Source: an uncultured Shinella sp. (GTDB taxonomy: Bacteria; Pseudomonadota; Alphaproteobacteria; Rhizobiales; Rhizobiaceae). Taken from it: a DNA stretch of 14,242 nt. A program made the position numbers and the translations under genes. Shown one piece after another: positions 14,192 through 14,242 of the stretch. The DNA is taken from positions 1 through 14,242 of the forward strand of contig CAMLOC010000023.1 of NCBI GenBank assembly GCA_946481465.1, given 5' to 3'. Position 1 is the first letter of the stretch. The number at the start of each line of letters is the position of its first letter. The notes under the pieces are model-generated. The model ran no database searches. It saw only the letters and a list, made by a program, of their open reading frames with translations, and was not told the DNA's origin.

Positions 14192-14242
14192 AGCATTTCC
14201 AGCCGAAGCGAAGTCGCTTCGGCGTCGGATAATGCGGTAAAA
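14187..14242 (+). repeat. TCTAGAGCATTTCC intergenic repeat, copy 2, with palindrome
   Basis: TCTAGAGCATTTCC (14187-14200) repeats the motif at 3917-3930 and again includes the stop codon. It is followed by GCCGAAGCGA-AG-TCGCTTCGGC (14202-14223), a near-perfect 22-bp palindrome with 10-bp arms, then GTCGGATAATGCGGTAAAA at the window end. The overall form, GAGCATTTCC, hairpin, then TGCGGTAAAA, resembles a rhizobial dispersed element I recall. The hairpin may also terminate the oxidoreductase transcript. Confidence 0.6.

Noticed and set aside
1..14242. CRISPR arrays, tRNA or rRNA genes, insertion sequences, phage attachment sites
   Set aside because: No regularly spaced repeats, cloverleaf-like segments, transposase or integrase frames, or target-site duplications were seen.

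Overview
The window looks like chromosomal or large-replicon DNA of a high-GC alphaproteobacterium, most likely of the Rhizobiaceae (Rhizobium, Agrobacterium, Ensifer or Shinella type). This rests on the strong G/C bias at third codon positions, the abundance of ABC transporters, and the short intergenic motif beginning TCTAGAGCATTTCC, which resembles dispersed repeats I recall from rhizobial genomes. No rRNA, tRNA, CRISPR, IS element or phage gene was seen.

Region 1 (2-3921, + strand) is a tightly packed catabolic operon. It holds the C-terminal TOBE end of an ABC-transporter ATPase cut by the window edge, a class III PLP aminotransferase, an aldehyde dehydrogenase, and two adjacent RidA-family enamine/imine deaminases. 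The logic is import of an amine or omega-amino acid, transamination to an aldehyde, oxidation to an acid, and removal of reactive imines. The substrate cannot be read from the sequence; putrescine, GABA, beta-alanine or a related amine all fit.

Region 2 (4051-7111, - strand) is a three-gene sensory operon transcribed as response regulator, then histidine kinase, then periplasmic solute-binding protein. The genes overlap at their stop/start codons. It has the architecture of TctD/TctE-type or PgtABC-type systems, in which a binding protein presents a ligand to the kinase.

Region 3 (7210-12318, + strand, divergent from region 2) encodes a complete importer of the FbpABC/AfuABC/AEP class: a PhnD-like phosphonate-family binding protein, a fused two-domain permease, an ATPase, and a second, family-1 binding protein. 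The 98-bp divergent spacer carries two exact CTGTCAG repeats (minus strand) 11 bp apart. This is the spacing of OmpR-family sites and strongly resembles a Pho box. Together, regions 2 and 3 look like a ligand-sensing module paired with its transporter. A phosphorylated or phosphonate compound is an attractive but unproven ligand, and ferric iron is the main alternative.

Region 4 (12319-12979) has no convincing gene. It contains three hairpins just downstream of the importer and a possible promoter/operator area. It is followed by a single FAD/NAD(P)-dependent oxidoreductase of the NDH-2-like class (12980-14191). The window ends in a repeat with a near-perfect palindrome.
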